A stretch of 5,395 nt of DNA. Origin: Planctomycetota bacterium (GTDB taxonomy: Bacteria; Planctomycetota; Phycisphaerae; WQYP01). Positions 1 to 5,395 of the stretch are shown in pieces. A program made the position numbers and the translations under genes. Each line of letters opens with the position of its first letter. Positions within the stretch are counted from its first letter, which is position 1. The stretch covers positions 1 to 5,395 of the forward strand of contig JAKATV010000300.1 in assembly GCA_021818565.1 (NCBI GenBank), written 5' to 3'. The notes beneath the pieces were generated by a model. That model saw only the letters and a list, made by a program, of their open reading frames with translations, was not told the origin of the DNA and searched no databases.

Positions 1-15
1 GTTAACCGTCGCGCC

Positions 16-53
16 GGCGGGCTGCCGAGTTACCCTCGTAACGGCGGCCCGCC
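16..53. terminator. Strong GC-rich hairpin upstream of the operon (possible terminator or leader structure)
   Basis: The left arm (16-33) pairs with the right arm (38-53) around a 4-base CCTC loop. There are 16 pairs, including one G-T wobble (23 with 46), and a 2-base bulge at 28-29. It is followed by a mixed T/A stretch (CTTATTAAG), not a clean run of T. It could be the terminator of a gene left of the window, or a structured leader of the operon. The pairing is seen directly; the role is a guess. The weak T tract argues against a textbook intrinsic terminator. Confidence 0.45.
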
Positions 54-97
54 CTTATTAAGACATTTTATTTCGGCGCAGGGCATTGGACTTTATC

Positions 98-493
98 ATG
101 ATTACAAAAAACATAGAAAGTCTCTCAGCTTTTCGCGAGGATCACTACAACGCCGTGCCACTGGGCGGCAGCGGAAATTGCAAGGTGATGCTGGTATGTC
201 TGGAATCAGGCCAGTTTATTCCCGTTCATCAACCGGGAATTGACCTTTGTCTGCTTATTCTCGATGGTTATGGAATTCTCTCTGATGGAAAAACAGAGCA
301 GAAAGCCGGCCCCGGCGATCTTCTTTTCTGTGTCGCTGGGGAAAGCCGCGGAGTTCTGGCTGAAACGCGCGTGGTGGCACTAGCCATCGTAACGCCGCCG
401 CCAGGGCCGCAGGATCACGAAAAAGTTAAACAAATGTTGCGGGAAGGCCGGTGGCGCGATGCGAACGCGGATCAGACTGTCGGACATGAATGA
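98..493 (+). CDS. Small cupin-fold protein with a degenerate metal site
   Basis: This is a 131-residue single-domain protein with the pattern of a cupin beta barrel. Motif 1 spans about residues 38-57 (G38, H44, D49, G57) and motif 2 about 73-84 (G73, G81). The usual motif 2 histidine is Arg84, and motif 1 has only one histidine, so classic metal binding looks impaired. Four cysteines (28, 34, 51, 78) are many for so small a cupin; C51 and C78 fall on core strands and could bind metal or sense redox state, which is inference. There is no signal peptide, so it is probably cytoplasmic. The ATG at 98 has a weak GGA seven bases upstream. An in-frame TTG at 86 would add four residues, but its AGGG lies too close. 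It is the first gene of the operon and overlaps the next. Its function is unknown; a sensory or accessory role for the reductase is possible. Confidence 0.8.
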   Translation: MITKNIESLSAFREDHYNAVPLGGSGNCKVMLVCLESGQFIPVHQPGIDLCLLILDGYGILSDGKTEQKAGPGDLLFCVAGESRGVLAETRVVALAIVTPPPGPQDHEKVKQMLREGRWRDANADQTVGHE

Positions 494-1652
494 CCAGCAC
501 AGGCCTGCCTCGGCTGCTGGAAAAGCGTGGCGGTTCCCATTGCTGGCGGCGGCTATTCTGACGATGGCTTTGGGAATCTGGGGAGGGCTTGTTCGCATGG
601 GCTGGGCATGGCCCGCGCCGCCCCAGGCCGTTGTGGACCACGGCGCGCTTATGATCGGCGGCTTCTTGGGCACACTGCTTGGCATGGAGCGGGCTGTGGC
701 CCTGGGATGGAGATGGTGTTACGCCGGACCGACGGCCAGCGCCGCCGGTGCATTTCTGCTGCTCGCCGGGTATCCGACTTTGCTGGGGGAGAGTCTGATA
801 CTGGCGGCAAGTATGGTCATGGTGCTGGATTTCGTGTTTATTATTCGGCGGCAAGCGGCGATTTTTACGCTGGTTATGGCGGGCGGCGCGGCGGCGTGGG
901 CCATCGGAAATATTCTTTGGCTGATCGGCATACCGATTTATGAAATGGTGTTCTGGTGGATGGGGTTCCTAGTATTGACCATTGTCGGAGAGCGGTTGGA
1001 ATTAAGTCGCCTGTTGCCGCAGTCAAAGAGAAAGCGGCATACATTCCTGGCAGCGGCGGGGTTGTTCACGCTCGGGATGCTCGCCACGCTGGCCTTTCCG
1101 GGACTCGGAGAGTGCATCGCGGGGATTGGATTGCTGGCACTGGCGGTGTGGCTCTTGGTGTATGACGTGACGCGCCATACCGTGCGGCAACATGGTTTGC
1201 CCCGGTTTATTGCTGTCTGCCTGTTGACCGGATATTTCTGGCTGGGGGTTGGTGGGATTCTGACGGTGATTTATGCGGGTATCCTTCCCATATTGCAGGG
1301 ACATGCCTGGTTGCGCACTGCGTTGAGACCTGGGCTTGCCTACGATGCCATCTTGCATGCGGTATTCCTCGGATTTGTTTTCGGCATGATCTTTGGTCAT
1401 GCTCCGATTATCTTCCCCGCGGTGCTTAGTGTGCGGATGGAATTTAGCAGACGATTCTATCTACATCTGCTGTTGTTGGAAGGCTCGGTGGCATGGCGTA
1501 TCATCGGCGATATCGGCGGTGGGTGGTCGATACGTCAATCGGCCGGATTAATAAATGGGATTGCAATACTTCTGTTTCTTGCTAATACTGTTACATCAGT
1601 CAGGCGAAAAGCGGCAGCGCCCGCTGGTGCGCCGGTCAGGAGTACGCCATGA
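486..1652 (+). CDS. Polytopic NnrS-like membrane protein
   Basis: This very hydrophobic protein has roughly 10 to 12 membrane helices and no soluble domain. Numbered from the ATG at 486 (388 residues), it has a conserved-looking helix with DHGALM (H52) followed by a Gly-rich stretch and GMERAV. A later helix holds ILHAVFLGFVFGMIFGHAP (H291, H305). Histidines next to Gly-rich helices recall NnrS, a heme- and copper-containing membrane protein tied to nitric oxide metabolism, and helix II of heme-copper oxidases. I assign it to the NnrS-like group by pattern only; it could be an uncharacterised relative. The ATG at 486 overlaps the preceding stop by 8 bases, in keeping with this operon's style. 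An alternative ATG at 459 adds nine residues and has GGGAAGG at 441-447, so the start is uncertain. Its last bases overlap the CuA gene. A role in NO tolerance, or in cofactor or assembly support for the reductase, is inferred from context. Confidence 0.7.
   Translation: MNDQHRPASAAGKAWRFPLLAAAILTMALGIWGGLVRMGWAWPAPPQAVVDHGALMIGGFLGTLLGMERAVALGWRWCYAGPTASAAGAFLLLAGYPTLLGESLILAASMVMVLDFVFIIRRQAAIFTLVMAGGAAAWAIGNILWLIGIPIYEMVFWWMGFLVLTIVGERLELSRLLPQSKRKRHTFLAAAGLFTLGMLATLAFPGLGECIAGIGLLALAVWLLVYDVTRHTVRQHGLPRFIAVCLLTGYFWLGVGGILTVIYAGILPILQGHAWLRTALRPGLAYDAILHAVFLGFVFGMIFGHAPIIFPAVLSVRMEFSRRFYLHLLLLEGSVAWRIIGDIGGGWSIRQSAGLINGIAILLFLANTVTSVRRKAAAPAGAPVRSTP
1638..1642 (+). promoter_or_regulatory. 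Ribosome binding site of the CuA subunit gene
   Basis: AGGAG lies six bases before the ATG at 1649, inside the end of the preceding gene. It fixes the start of the CuA subunit and supports coupled translation. Confidence 0.8.
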
Positions 1653-2179
1653 GCGTAGCTGTAAAACTACTTGTTATGTTTCTCGTGTTTGCGGGTGCCG
1701 CGATCACCATTTTCCTGGCTGTAGCATACTCAACCCATCTTCCGGTAAGTGAGCAACATGATGTACAGCAGCGCGGGTATGCGATCCGGGGTCGCTGGTT
1801 TCTGGCTCTGGTGCTTTTTCTGATTGCATCCTTTGCCATATCTATACCTTTTTATCCGTACATGTCCGCGCCCGCGGCGCTTGCGCCCGCCCGAAAAGTT
1901 CCGGTCATAGCCGAGCAATATGCCTTTATCATGGCCTCGCACCTACCGGTGGATAAGCCGATTATTTTTGAGGTAACATCGCGCGATGTGAATCATGATT
2001 TTGGAATATACAATCCGCGGGGGCATCTGATTGCGCAGGTGCAGGCCATGCCCGACTATACGAATTATTTGCGCGTGATATTTCACAAACCGGGGCAATA
2101 CACGGCTCGCTGCTTGGAATATTGCGGCATCGGCCATGCGATTATGGCAAAAACTTTCACGGTAGGGGGCAAGCAATGA
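1649..2179 (+). CDS. CuA-binding subunit II of a heme-copper oxidase/NO reductase
   Basis: This 176-residue protein is the electron-entry subunit. It has two N-terminal membrane helices (about 5-27 and 49-70) and then a periplasmic cupredoxin domain (about 84-173). All ligands of the binuclear CuA centre are visible: H116 in the DVNHDF motif, then C155, E157 (backbone carbonyl), C159, H163 and M166 in CLEYCGIGHAIM. The domain passes electrons from cytochrome c to the heme in subunit I. The usual Trp of A-family subunits is replaced in QYAF (90-93), where Tyr91 or Phe93 may form the entry patch, as aromatic residues do in B-family enzymes. It is short compared with A-family subunit II (usually over 250 residues) and near ba3 subunit II (about 168), but with two helices instead of one. 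Its ATG overlaps the preceding stop as ATGA, and its own stop overlaps subunit I the same way. If the complex is an sNOR, this is the NorS counterpart; a standard oxidase subunit II (CoxB/CbaB type) is the alternative. Confidence 0.93.
   Translation: MSVAVKLLVMFLVFAGAAITIFLAVAYSTHLPVSEQHDVQQRGYAIRGRWFLALVLFLIASFAISIPFYPYMSAPAALAPARKVPVIAEQYAFIMASHLPVDKPIIFEVTSRDVNHDFGIYNPRGHLIAQVQAMPDYTNYLRVIFHKPGQYTARCLEYCGIGHAIMAKTFTVGGKQ
2164..2169 (+). promoter_or_regulatory. Ribosome binding site of the subunit I gene
   Basis: AGGGGG ends six bases before the ATG at 2176. This supports 2176 as the start over an in-frame ATG at 2122, which would put 18 extra residues (non-membrane, lacking a ribosome site) inside the CuA gene. 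Confidence 0.7.
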
Positions 2180-3660
2180 TGCCGACCTCCGACAATACCG
2201 GCCGCCGGGTGATGGTATTATACATGGGCACGGGATTGGCCCTGACCGCCTCGATGATGTTTGCGGGCTTAATGCTGCGCGCATCGCAGGCAGGATGGAT
2301 GCCCATGTCGCCGGGACAATTCTACGCGGTGCTGACCTTGCACGGCGCGGTCGTGATTGTCGCGTTGATGCTCTGCGGTATGGGAGGGTTGTGGTTTTTA
2401 ATGCGGCGGCAGACGAGTCTGAGCGTCGCCGCTGCGGTAATTGCCTACGCCTGTATCGCCGCCGGGGCTGCGGCTGTGATTGCAGCAACATTATTTGGCG
2501 GATTCGCCGGACTTTACACCTTCTTGGCACCGTTGCCTTTTCACGGTTCATGGCCGTACTGGTCAACGGGGGCTTTTCTGATTGGCATGACCCTGATCAC
2601 CATTGGCTGGATGGCCTGGTGCATGCAGATGCTTGGTGCCGTGTTGCGGGCCTACGGTGGGGCCCTTGGCGCGCTGGCATGGGACTTTGTATGGCATCGG
2701 AAAGCTTTTGATGCGTCTGGCAAACCGCTTCCTCCGCCTGAGGCCTTCCCGGCACTGATGGCCGGTTTTGACGGAATGCTGGCGGGGATGAGCGCCATGC
2801 TTCTGGGCGTTGCACTGATTGTTCGCTGGCTGGACGCACGCGTGTTGATCAATCCGCTGTGGGCGAAAAACCTGACTTATTTTTTTGCCCATACGTACGC
2901 TAATCTTATTATCTACATGCTTGCGGCATTAATTTACGTCGGGCTGCCTTACGCCACAGGGCGAAAATATCATACCTCCGCAGCGCTGGTTGTTGGATGG
3001 TGGTGCTCCATGGTCTTAACGTTGACCAATTATTTTCATCATCTGTACATGGATTTTGTCCAACCCGGCCCGTTCCAGTACCTTGGTGAATTATCCAGTT
3101 ATCTAAGCGCGGTTCCAGTCACCGTGGTCACCATATTCAGCGCCCTGATGTTGGTGTGGCGTTCTGGTATGAAATGGACGCTGGGAGCAATTTTCATGTA
3201 TACGGGATTGATCGGCTGGGTGGTCGGTGGCATCGGCGCGGAAATAGACGCCACTGTGCCGTTTAATGTGCATTTGCATAACACACTATGGGTGCCGGCG
3301 CATTTTCATACGTATCTTGTAGGTGGATGCGTTCTCTTTGCGGTGGGTTGGGTATTTCTATGCTTGGAATCGCGTAGCATCCGTCGTACCAGGATACTGG
3401 TACGCTGGGTGGTCGGGTTACTGACGTTTGGCGGAATGGCTGTGTTTTTAATGGGATTTTATTGCGCCGGAGCTTACGGAGTGCCGCGGCGCTATGCCAT
3501 CGAGCCGGCTCCGGGGCCGGAATTGGCTAAAATCGCGTCCATCGGGGCGGCGGTGATGATCATTGGTTTTGCTCTGGCATTTGCCGAGGGTGTTCGCCTT
3601 CGCTTTGGTTATCCAGAAGGGGAGGCGACCATACGCATGACGCAGGAGGTTGAGGCGTGA
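2176..3660 (+). CDS. Heme-copper superfamily subunit I, B-family, probable nitric oxide reductase catalytic subunit
   Basis: This 494-residue protein has about 12 to 13 membrane helices. The cofactor ligands are all present: H56 (LHGAVV) and H378 for the low-spin heme, H376 for the high-spin heme (AHFH), and H239 plus H288-H289 for CuB. The HNTLWVPAHFH stretch (368-378) and the later VPRR (436-439) match the B family (ba3 type). The tyrosine normally four residues after the first CuB histidine is Asn243 (the motif reads HTYAN), and no tyrosine sits at the alternative helix VII position used by cbb3 oxidases. Residues matching the ba3 K-type proton path at 250, 315 and 318 are Ala, Val and Val. 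Loss of the tyrosine is typical of nitric oxide reductases, so reduction of 2 NO to N2O is more likely than oxygen reduction. CuA-containing B-family enzymes of this sort are known as sNOR (NorY) or CuA-NOR. It sits in the inner membrane and its gene overlaps both neighbours. The family is sure; the NO substrate is inferred. The start at 2176 is supported by an ATGA overlap and a ribosome site. Confidence 0.93.
   Translation: MMPTSDNTGRRVMVLYMGTGLALTASMMFAGLMLRASQAGWMPMSPGQFYAVLTLHGAVVIVALMLCGMGGLWFLMRRQTSLSVAAAVIAYACIAAGAAAVIAATLFGGFAGLYTFLAPLPFHGSWPYWSTGAFLIGMTLITIGWMAWCMQMLGAVLRAYGGALGALAWDFVWHRKAFDASGKPLPPPEAFPALMAGFDGMLAGMSAMLLGVALIVRWLDARVLINPLWAKNLTYFFAHTYANLIIYMLAALIYVGLPYATGRKYHTSAALVVGWWCSMVLTLTNYFHHLYMDFVQPGPFQYLGELSSYLSAVPVTVVTIFSALMLVWRSGMKWTLGAIFMYTGLIGWVVGGIGAEIDATVPFNVHLHNTLWVPAHFHTYLVGGCVLFAVGWVFLCLESRSIRRTRILVRWVVGLLTFGGMAVFLMGFYCAGAYGVPRRYAIEPAPGPELAKIASIGAAVMIIGFALAFAEGVRLRFGYPEGEATIRMTQEVEA
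3644..3650 (+). promoter_or_regulatory. Strong ribosome binding site deciding a GTG start
   Basis: AGGAGGT, nearly a full match to the anti-Shine-Dalgarno sequence, ends six bases before GTG at 3657. It is the best ribosome site in the operon and explains the use of a GTG start that overlaps the preceding TGA. Confidence 0.85.
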
Positions 3661-4565
3661 CGGACCATGCAGAACAACCAAGCCGCGTACGCATTGTAAT
3701 GGGGGTTATCGGTGGCATCATCGCCCTTGGCGGCGTGATTGCCCCGCTGATTTCCCATGAGATGACCACCATTGCCGTGCATCATCTGCTCCATGCCGGT
3801 ATGGCTGCCGGTGCCGGCCTGCTGGCCTTGGCCGTCGCGCCGCGGGTTACAGGCCGGGAGCGAAGTGCTTGGATTTGGCCGGCGGTTATTGCTCCGGCGA
3901 TCGGGCTGTTGCTGATGTGGCCATCCGAGTATGCTTATCTAATGTCGCATCGCTGGCTGCACCTGCTGGATCATTTGAGCATCGCCCTGATGACATTTCT
4001 GGCGGTATATGCGGCGCAGGCCTATGTACGCGGGCTGGGATGGCTGATGCTCGTACTGGTGGTGGCGATGGATGCCGCCTGTGCCGGAGGATTTGGCGTA
4101 TCGCCAGGGCCAAGCTTTCTGCTACGGCCGGCTCGACAGCCTTCTGATGTGGTGCTGGCTTCCAACGCCGCACGCGCTGGTACCTCCAAGAAAATAACGA
4201 CGCTGCATGCCCTTGGAGCTAAGCTCTACAATACCATGGGATGCAGCGGCTGCCATAGCGTTAATGGTTCCAAAGGTGTGGGGCCAAGCTGGAAAAATCT
4301 CGCCGGCTATCCACAGAAATTATCCAACGGGAAAAGTGTCATTGCTGATTACTCATTTCTCAAGATCATGATCCTTGATCCGGGAAAAATGGATCTGGCC
4401 GGTTATCCAGCAGGTGTTATGCCTGGTACGTATAAAGTTTTGCTTGCCGGCCCGAAACATCCGCATAGGATGCGGCTCAACGCCATTATATGGTATATTA
4501 ATACACTTAGTAACAGGGCCGGAAAAGCCAGCGAACCACCGGTGCCAGACCGTCTGGCCAAATGA
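3657..4565 (+). CDS. Membrane-anchored class I cytochrome c with His-rich five-helix N-terminal domain
   Basis: This 302-residue protein has two parts. Residues 11-147 form about five membrane helices (near 11-33, 39-60, 71-88, 101-122 and 126-147) with many histidines: H34, H42, H43, H46, H98, H101 and H105. After a linker, residues 183-286 form a cytochrome c domain with one heme site, CSGCH (C196, C199, H200), and a likely axial Met255 in GVMPGTYK. Five helices with a cytoplasmic N-terminus put the heme domain in the periplasm, where it could feed the CuA centre. The cytochrome part resembles monoheme domains of cytochrome oxidases. I do not recognise the membrane part; its paired histidines could bind heme b or copper, and there is a loose likeness to CtaG-type assembly proteins. 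The GTG start overlaps the preceding stop as GTGA. It is most likely a third subunit of the reductase, its immediate electron donor. A stand-alone quinol-oxidising role is a weaker alternative. Confidence 0.88.
   Translation: MTDHAEQPSRVRIVMGVIGGIIALGGVIAPLISHEMTTIAVHHLLHAGMAAGAGLLALAVAPRVTGRERSAWIWPAVIAPAIGLLLMWPSEYAYLMSHRWLHLLDHLSIALMTFLAVYAAQAYVRGLGWLMLVLVVAMDAACAGGFGVSPGPSFLLRPARQPSDVVLASNAARAGTSKKITTLHALGAKLYNTMGCSGCHSVNGSKGVGPSWKNLAGYPQKLSNGKSVIADYSFLKIMILDPGKMDLAGYPAGVMPGTYKVLLAGPKHPHRMRLNAIIWYINTLSNRAGKASEPPVPDRLAK
4544..4558. repeat. Short perfect inverted repeat at the end of the cytochrome c gene
   Basis: GCCAGAC and GTCTGGC flank a single C. The arms are perfect but short and lie inside the coding end, seven bases before the stop. 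As RNA it would form only a 5-bp stem with a 5-base loop and no T tract, so it is a poor terminator; as DNA it could be an operator half-site pair. It may be chance. Confidence 0.25.
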
Positions 4566-4621
4566 TAGCCTATTAATGAATAACCGCTGCTGACGGTATA
4601 ACCACCTCAAAGGAGTGCTCC
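4566..4621 (+). other. Intergenic gap before the second cupin gene
   Basis: This is the only real gap in the plus-strand series (56 bases). It holds a TATAAC (4597-4602) that could be a -10 element, but no good -35 lies 17 bases upstream. No clear terminator is seen, so read-through from the operon is likely. Confidence 0.35.
4610..4615 (+). promoter_or_regulatory. Ribosome binding site of the second cupin gene
   Basis: AAGGAG ends six bases before the ATG at 4622 and fixes that start. GGAG (4612-4615) could pair with CTCC (4618-4621), but the two-base gap makes a stable hairpin unlikely. Confidence 0.8.
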
Positions 4622-5014
4622 ATGACGATAGACAAGGAAACGCAACGTTTAAGGCCCCATCCCGAGGCTCGCTTCGCGAAACCACCGACACCCGTGGATT
4701 TACACGCCCTGGGGGCATCCTTGCGGGCGGAGCCTAATTCCGGCGAACGGGGCCATCGGCAAGAAACCATCTTTAAGCATGGTGATGTGACCGTCGCCCT
4801 GTTTGTGTTCGACCAGTTTTCACATCTGCCGGAGCACGTCGCACAAGGTGTCGTCACCATGCATGTGCTGAAAGGTTGGATGAAAATAAGCGCCGGGGCC
4901 GTGGAGCATGAACTCAAAGCCGGGCAGATGCTGGTTTTGGACTCTGGTGTCCGCCATGCCCTCAAGGCGGAAGAGGAAAGCGAAGTTCTGGTGAGTGTAC
5001 ACCTTGGGTCATAA
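4622..5014 (+). CDS. Cupin-domain protein
   Basis: This 130-residue protein has an N-terminal extension of about 45 polar residues and then a single cupin domain (about 46-128). Motif 1 reads SHLPEHVAQG with H72 and later G85. Motif 2 runs from G101 to H112 (GVRH, preceded by the LVLDSG turn). At least two metal-ligand histidines (H72, H112) are kept, unlike the first cupin of the window, so this one may bind a metal. There is no signal peptide or membrane helix; it is probably cytoplasmic. Such small cupins are often found beside nitrogen oxide and stress genes, but no reaction can be named. It follows the reductase operon by 56 bases on the same strand, and its stop overlaps the convergent hemerythrin-like gene. 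A link to NO handling is inferred from position only. Confidence 0.87.
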   Translation: MTIDKETQRLRPHPEARFAKPPTPVDLHALGASLRAEPNSGERGHRQETIFKHGDVTVALFVFDQFSHLPEHVAQGVVTMHVLKGWMKISAGAVEHELKAGQMLVLDSGVRHALKAEEESEVLVSVHLGS

Positions 5015-5395
5015 TTCGGATCGCCGCCGCCGCGAACACTCACTGCCCTCGCGGCCCGGGTTGGCGGCTCGACGGGAACGCATTTGTTCCCCAATGCCAA
5101 TAAGTGTTTCCGGCCCAAGGAGCTTGGCGGCCAGCGGGAATATGTCATGCTCTTCCATCGCGATGTGCGGCGTGTATATGCTAATCAGCGTTTTGACCAT
5201 GCCCTGAAATGCCTGCAGGTCGTTATCGGGAATCTCGCCGTTTTTCAGCCAGGCCTCCCCGAGTTCATCAATCCGGCGATGCAGTTTTTCCGCCGCCGCA
5301 TGTTCTTCGGCCAACTGGCCTGACTTCCCCCAGCCATGAGCAAAAAGCATTGATTTACGGCCCTTCCGCGATAATGCACTTGCTACATTCAACCC
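5009..5395 (-). CDS. Hemerythrin-like (HHE domain) protein, C-terminal part, cut by the window edge
   Basis: The reading frame is open to the right edge, so the true start lies outside; a TTG at 5392 and an internal Met exist but probably are not the start. At least 128 residues are visible. Counting from the TTG, the four-helix hemerythrin pattern appears as LAEEHAAAEKLHRR (H31) and the last-helix motif TPHIAMEEHDIFP (H76, E80, E81). Matching to typical two-part proteins, this is the second half; the helix with the first iron-ligand histidines would be encoded beyond the edge. The tail after about 100 is rich in Arg and Ser and looks disordered. Such proteins bind a di-iron centre and sense or handle O2 or NO, or take part in iron-centre repair (the YtfE/RIC family is a relative with the same fold). 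It is convergent with the reductase operon, overlapping the second cupin by 6 bases. Family assignment is fairly firm; a specific job is not. Confidence 0.82.
   Translation of the reverse strand, partial: GLNVASALSRKGRKSMLFAHGWGKSGQLAEEHAAAEKLHRRIDELGEAWLKNGEIPDNDLQAFQGMVKTLISIYTPHIAMEEHDIFPLAAKLLGPETLIGIGEQMRSRRAANPGREGSECSRRRRSEL

Noticed and set aside
54..97. Possible NsrR-like or FNR/DNR-like operator around TTAAGACATTTTATTT
   Set aside because: Only a loose half-site resemblance; no symmetric partner of the expected spacing and no convincing -35/-10 pair beside it.
2122..2175. Upstream in-frame ATG extending subunit I by 18 residues
   Set aside because: The extension is charged, lies wholly inside the CuA gene and lacks a ribosome site, whereas 2176 has AGGGGG and an ATGA overlap.
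1943..2566. Long open minus-strand frame (207 codons)
   Set aside because: It lies opposite the well-supported CuA and subunit I genes, and its product is Arg/Ser/Pro-rich low-complexity sequence typical of an antisense shadow.
2176..3660. Ordinary oxygen-reducing cytochrome c oxidase subunit I
   Set aside because: Ligand histidines fit, but the essential helix VI tyrosine is Asn and the proton-path residues are lost, so an NO reductase is the better reading; not fully excluded without a tree.
4501..4621. Rho-independent terminator between the cytochrome c and second cupin genes
   Set aside because: The only inverted repeat (4544-4558) is short, inside the coding region and not followed by a T run.
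4573..5148. Minus-strand open frame (191 codons) across the second cupin and hemerythrin-like genes
   Set aside because: It conflicts with two recognisable protein families and has no recognisable domain itself.

Overview
The window looks like bacterial, probably proteobacterial, DNA: compact genes, clear Shine-Dalgarno sequences, moderately high GC by eye, and start/stop overlaps. I cannot place the species. Nothing suggests a phage, transposon, CRISPR array or RNA gene. Almost all of it is coding.

Layout: bases 1-97 hold a strong GC-rich hairpin (16-53) and a short leader. A tightly packed plus-strand operon then runs from 98 to 4565: a small degenerate cupin; a polytopic NnrS-like membrane protein; a CuA-binding subunit II; a heme-copper oxidase-superfamily subunit I; and a membrane protein ending in a class I cytochrome c domain. 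Each junction overlaps by 4 to 8 bases, so translation is probably coupled. After a 56-base gap with its own strong ribosome binding site comes a second cupin (4622-5014). It converges on, and overlaps by 6 bases, a minus-strand hemerythrin-like gene that runs off the right edge.

The core is a three-part membrane enzyme: cytochrome c donor, CuA relay and heme-copper catalytic subunit. Subunit I keeps all six histidines for low-spin heme, high-spin heme and CuB, and most resembles the B family (ba3 type). However, the active-site tyrosine (His plus four in helix VI) is asparagine, and several residues of the B-family K-type proton path are replaced by non-polar ones. Oxygen reductases need that tyrosine; nitric oxide reductases lack it. 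With the NnrS-like, hemerythrin-like and cupin neighbours, the best reading is a CuA-containing nitric oxide reductase of the kind called sNOR/NorSY or CuA-NOR, not an ordinary cytochrome oxidase. This is inference from sequence and context.

The least familiar part is the last core subunit, in which a histidine-rich five-helix membrane domain is fused to a cytochrome c domain. It may couple electron delivery to the reductase in a way not seen in standard ba3 or cNOR operons.
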